From Bugula neritina (lineage: Eukaryota > Bryozoa > Gymnolaemata > Cheilostomatida > Bugulidae), in contig OZ037765.1 of assembly GCA_964035545.1 (NCBI GenBank), positions 22,886,495-22,950,494 of the forward strand: 64,000 nt of DNA. Reading direction: 5' to 3'. Of this stretch, positions 63,467 to 64,000 are shown one piece after another. Under the pieces are notes generated by a model, which was not told where the DNA came from, made no database searches, and saw only the letters and a list, made by a program, of their open reading frames with translations. The position numbers and the translations under genes were made by a program. Every line of letters begins with the position of its first letter. Positions within the stretch are counted from its first letter, which is position 1.

Positions 63467-64000
63467 CTGTAATGTAATAGGCAAGAATATAACAAAATGT
63501 CCTACTATATCTTACAAAATGCAGCAGGACAAATCAGTGAATGTATCGAGCGTTACAGGCCTAGAATAACCAAAGAGGTGGCAGTAATAAAATATATCTA
63601 AAATTAACTTTGTACCACACAATCAATATATATTAAAATATAAGCTGGATTTAACACTACTCGTACATAGGATAAAGTAGTAATAGTCACAAGGGTATAC
63701 TATATCATGAGACTTCTAAATAAATATATTCATTATTAATTTTAGTTCATTCTTAGTAATAATCAATTTGTGGTACATAAACGGTGAAAACAATTTCAAA
63801 CAAAACTCAGCTTTGCCCATACCCAAGAGAACAATAAAAATGCATGCATATATTTACTTTTGAGAAAGACAAAATTATGAAAACTATAACGTGTAATTTG
63901 GAGCAAATATTAAAGAAATCAGGGCACATGCTGCTTTGTAGAGACCGAGTGCTGTTCAACTGGTTAGTTAATTAGTTAGAGGCTGCGCTATATCTTGCAT
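63467..64000. other. Right edge: intron of the zinc-finger gene
   Basis: AT-rich sequence upstream of the first visible zinc-finger exon. No further exon recognised before the window ends. Confidence 0.5.

Overview
This is a window of AT-rich nuclear DNA from an invertebrate animal. The genes are cut by many short GT-AG introns, use the standard code, carry AATAAA polyadenylation signals, and sit among SINEs, hAT transposons, fold-back elements and simple-sequence arrays. The gene content (mitochondrial EF-Tu, Nup107, Ashwin, an FBXL6-like F-box protein, CARD/Death and TIR proteins) is metazoan. I cannot name the species. An early-branching animal such as a sponge or cnidarian is possible, but that is an inference.

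Layout. 996-6152 (+) is mitochondrial elongation factor Tu (10 exons, 473 aa). 8236-20516 (+) is nucleoporin Nup107 (20 exons, 877 aa); its first intron looks U12-type, and its intron 16 is a stack of nested transposons. 21155-25012 (+) encodes a CARD + Death-domain protein (10 exons, 677 aa) with a long unrecognised C-terminus. Converging on it from the other strand is a tandem pair of paralogues, gene A (25852-33941, 15 exons, 866 aa) and gene B (35591-46084, 16 exons, 863 aa). Each encodes a macro-domain-like N-terminus, two TIR domains, a third degenerate TIR-like module and a C-terminal CaaX box. 46100-50200 is repeat-rich, with a SINE copy, a fold-back element and a 151-bp tandem satellite. 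50295-51846 (+) is Ashwin (C2orf49 family). 53209-57937 (-) is an FBXL6-like F-box/LRR protein. 58000-62389 has no gene I can support. 62390-63466 (-) is the 3' end of a C2H2 zinc-finger gene that runs off the right edge. Splice-joined exon lengths divide by three for every complete gene model given here.

Biology. Four genes are housekeeping (mitochondrial translation, nuclear pore, tRNA-ligase complex, ubiquitin ligase adaptor). The CARD-Death gene and the two macro-TIR-TIR-TIR-CaaX genes form a 25-kb block with domains typical of cell death and innate immunity. The TIR pair is the most interesting item. A possible ADP-ribose-binding module is fused to possible NAD-cleaving or scaffold TIR modules and to a predicted prenyl anchor. 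The two copies are a patchwork of nearly identical and strongly diverged exons, which suggests gene conversion.
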